Shown here: piece after piece, positions 62,997 to 64,000 of the stretch
Layout: every line of letters begins with the position of its first letter
How positions within the stretch are numbered: the first letter of the stretch is position 1
Source: Bacteroidaceae bacterium
GTDB lineage: Bacteria > Bacteroidota > Bacteroidia > Bacteroidales > Bacteroidaceae
Length of the DNA: 64,000 nt
Direction of reading: 5' to 3'
NCBI GenBank assembly: GCA_902362595.1
Contig: CABIXF010000019.1
Coordinates: 1-64,000, forward strand
Made by a program: the position numbers and the translations under genes
Notes under the pieces: model-generated
The model's database searches: none
The model's input: the letters and a program-made list of their open reading frames with translations, nothing else
What the model was told of the DNA's origin: nothing

Positions 62997-64000
62997 ACTG
63001 TCCCGTAAAAGTGGATAAATAGTTCTTTGAAATTATTGAAATATAGTCAATTACACGGTCTTTTGAAATGAAACGGACTTGATTTTGCAACTTTGCAGTT
63101 TAATACAAATGGCTGCTATGTTCCAAGACAAATACGTATTCTCTCAATTAACCGCTTTTCTGAACAGGACTCAGTTCAACAACTATGTTCGCAAGTATGA
63201 TGGCAACAGATATGTGAAACATTTCACTTGCTGGAATCAGATGCTCGCGATGATGTTTGGACAACTGAGTAACCGTGAGAGCCTGCGAGACTTAATCGTT
63301 GCTTTCGAGGCGCATAGGGCCAAGCAATATCATCTTGGTTTAGGTCGTGAACCGATAGCCAAGACAACTCTTGCGACAGCCAACCATATATGATGAAGGA
63401 AGCCTGCGAGAAGCGGACGACCAACATCCTTGACATTTCTAGAAAGAAATATGCGTTTGATTCAACAACGATTCCGTTGTGTCTTGCAACATTCCCATGG
63501 GCAAAGTTCCGAAGCAAGAAAGGAGGAGTGAAAGCTCATGTCTTATACGACATTGAAGCACAAGTTCCTGCCTTCTATACTGTAACCACTGCCTCAAAGC
63601 ATGATTCTACAGCGATGTCTTCAATCCATTATGAACCAAATGCTTATTATATATTCGACAGGGCTTATGACTCCTTTAAAGAGCTCTATAGGATACATCT
63701 TACAGACTCTTTCTTTGTTGTCAGGGCCAAGACGAACTTAAAATATAAGACAGTCAAATGGAAGCGGAGAATGCCAAAGAACATAACGACAGATGCGGAA
63801 GTGAAACTGACCGGTTATCTCTCCGGGAAGAAATATCCGGAGTCATTCAGACTCGTCCGATATTACGATGAAGAAGATGACCGTGAGCTCACTTTTCTGA
63901 CGAATGCGAAACAACTTTCTGCATTGGATGTCGCCAATCTTTACAAGAAAAGATGGTTGATCGAGCTGTTCTTCAAATGGCTCAAGCAGCACCTCAAGAT
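62997..64000 (+). mobile_element. IS4-family insertion sequence, left part
   Basis: The transposase gene begins at 63109. The region from about 62997 (CTGTCCCGTAAAAGTGG) likely carries the left terminal repeat, but the right end is outside the window so the ends cannot be confirmed. Confidence 0.6.
63109..64000 (+). pseudogene. IS4-family transposase, frameshifted and cut by the window edge
   Basis: A DDE transposase. The first frame (63109-63393) gives MAAMFQDKYVFSQ to TLATAN and ends in TGA. A second frame opens at ATG 63390 and runs to the window end, giving the Asp motifs AFDSTTIP and FDRAYDSF and the IS4 YREK signature in YKKRWLIELFFKWLKQ. At the junction the expected link (about a dozen residues in relatives) is missing and the frame shifts, so the gene looks inactivated by a small deletion, unless the sequence has an error there. 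Confidence 0.85.

Overview
The window comes from a Bacteroidales chromosome, most like the human-gut genera Bacteroides/Phocaeicola. Evidence seen in the sequence: promoters of the form TAnnTTTG in front of many genes, mostly weak ribosome-binding sites, a tmRNA tag ending NYALAA, a MurF-alanine racemase fusion, GldH, DUF5683, DUF3109 and GSCFA proteins, a hybrid two-component regulator, and an IntDOT-like integrase. Species-level assignment is not possible from sequence reading alone.

Layout. 1-8.4 kb: lpxB and surE (leftward), then parA-parB-DUF5683-mltD-rel (rightward; chromosome partition, envelope, stringent response). 8.4-15.5 kb: a MerR regulator and an M23 peptidase, alaS, an AT-rich gap, tmRNA, a stand-alone AICAR transformylase and a beta-carbonic anhydrase. 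15.5-24.5 kb: a PiT phosphate transporter with a PhoU-like tail, a stand-alone IMP cyclohydrolase, and the cell-shape cluster mreBCD-mrdA-rodA. 24.4-32.3 kb: gldH, a RicT/PSP1 protein, holB, a phospholipase-D-type cardiolipin synthase, mdh and a PAP2 phosphatase.

32.3-38.9 kb is the accessory region. The 3' part of a hybrid two-component regulator gene is joined to the 5' part of an IntDOT-like integrase gene by a group II intron of about 2.5 kb. The exon on each side of the intron belongs to a different gene, so the locus looks like a recombination product between two intron copies, or an assembly join at a repeat. The integrase lies next to a GTAACTTTGC site that overlaps the aroA promoter.

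38.9-59.6 kb: aroA, a small membrane protein, a metal ABC permease, tsaE, a small two-helix protein, rnhB, DUF3109, a fimbrillin-like lipoprotein, trkA, dxs, GSCFA, murF-alr, a two-gene LysO exporter, an ECF sigma factor with its probable membrane anti-sigma partner, argB, speA, aroK and topA. 59.7-64 kb: a small membrane protein, an intergenic palindrome array, an orphan PTS EIIC gene with a kduI that carries a signal peptide, and a broken IS4-family transposase cut by the window edge.

The items most worth a second look are the chimeric intron junction, the matching 21-bp-period palindrome arrays near 29.1 and 60.2 kb, the apparently exported KduI paired with an orphan EIIC, and the PurH activities split over two genes, one of which looks eukaryote-like.
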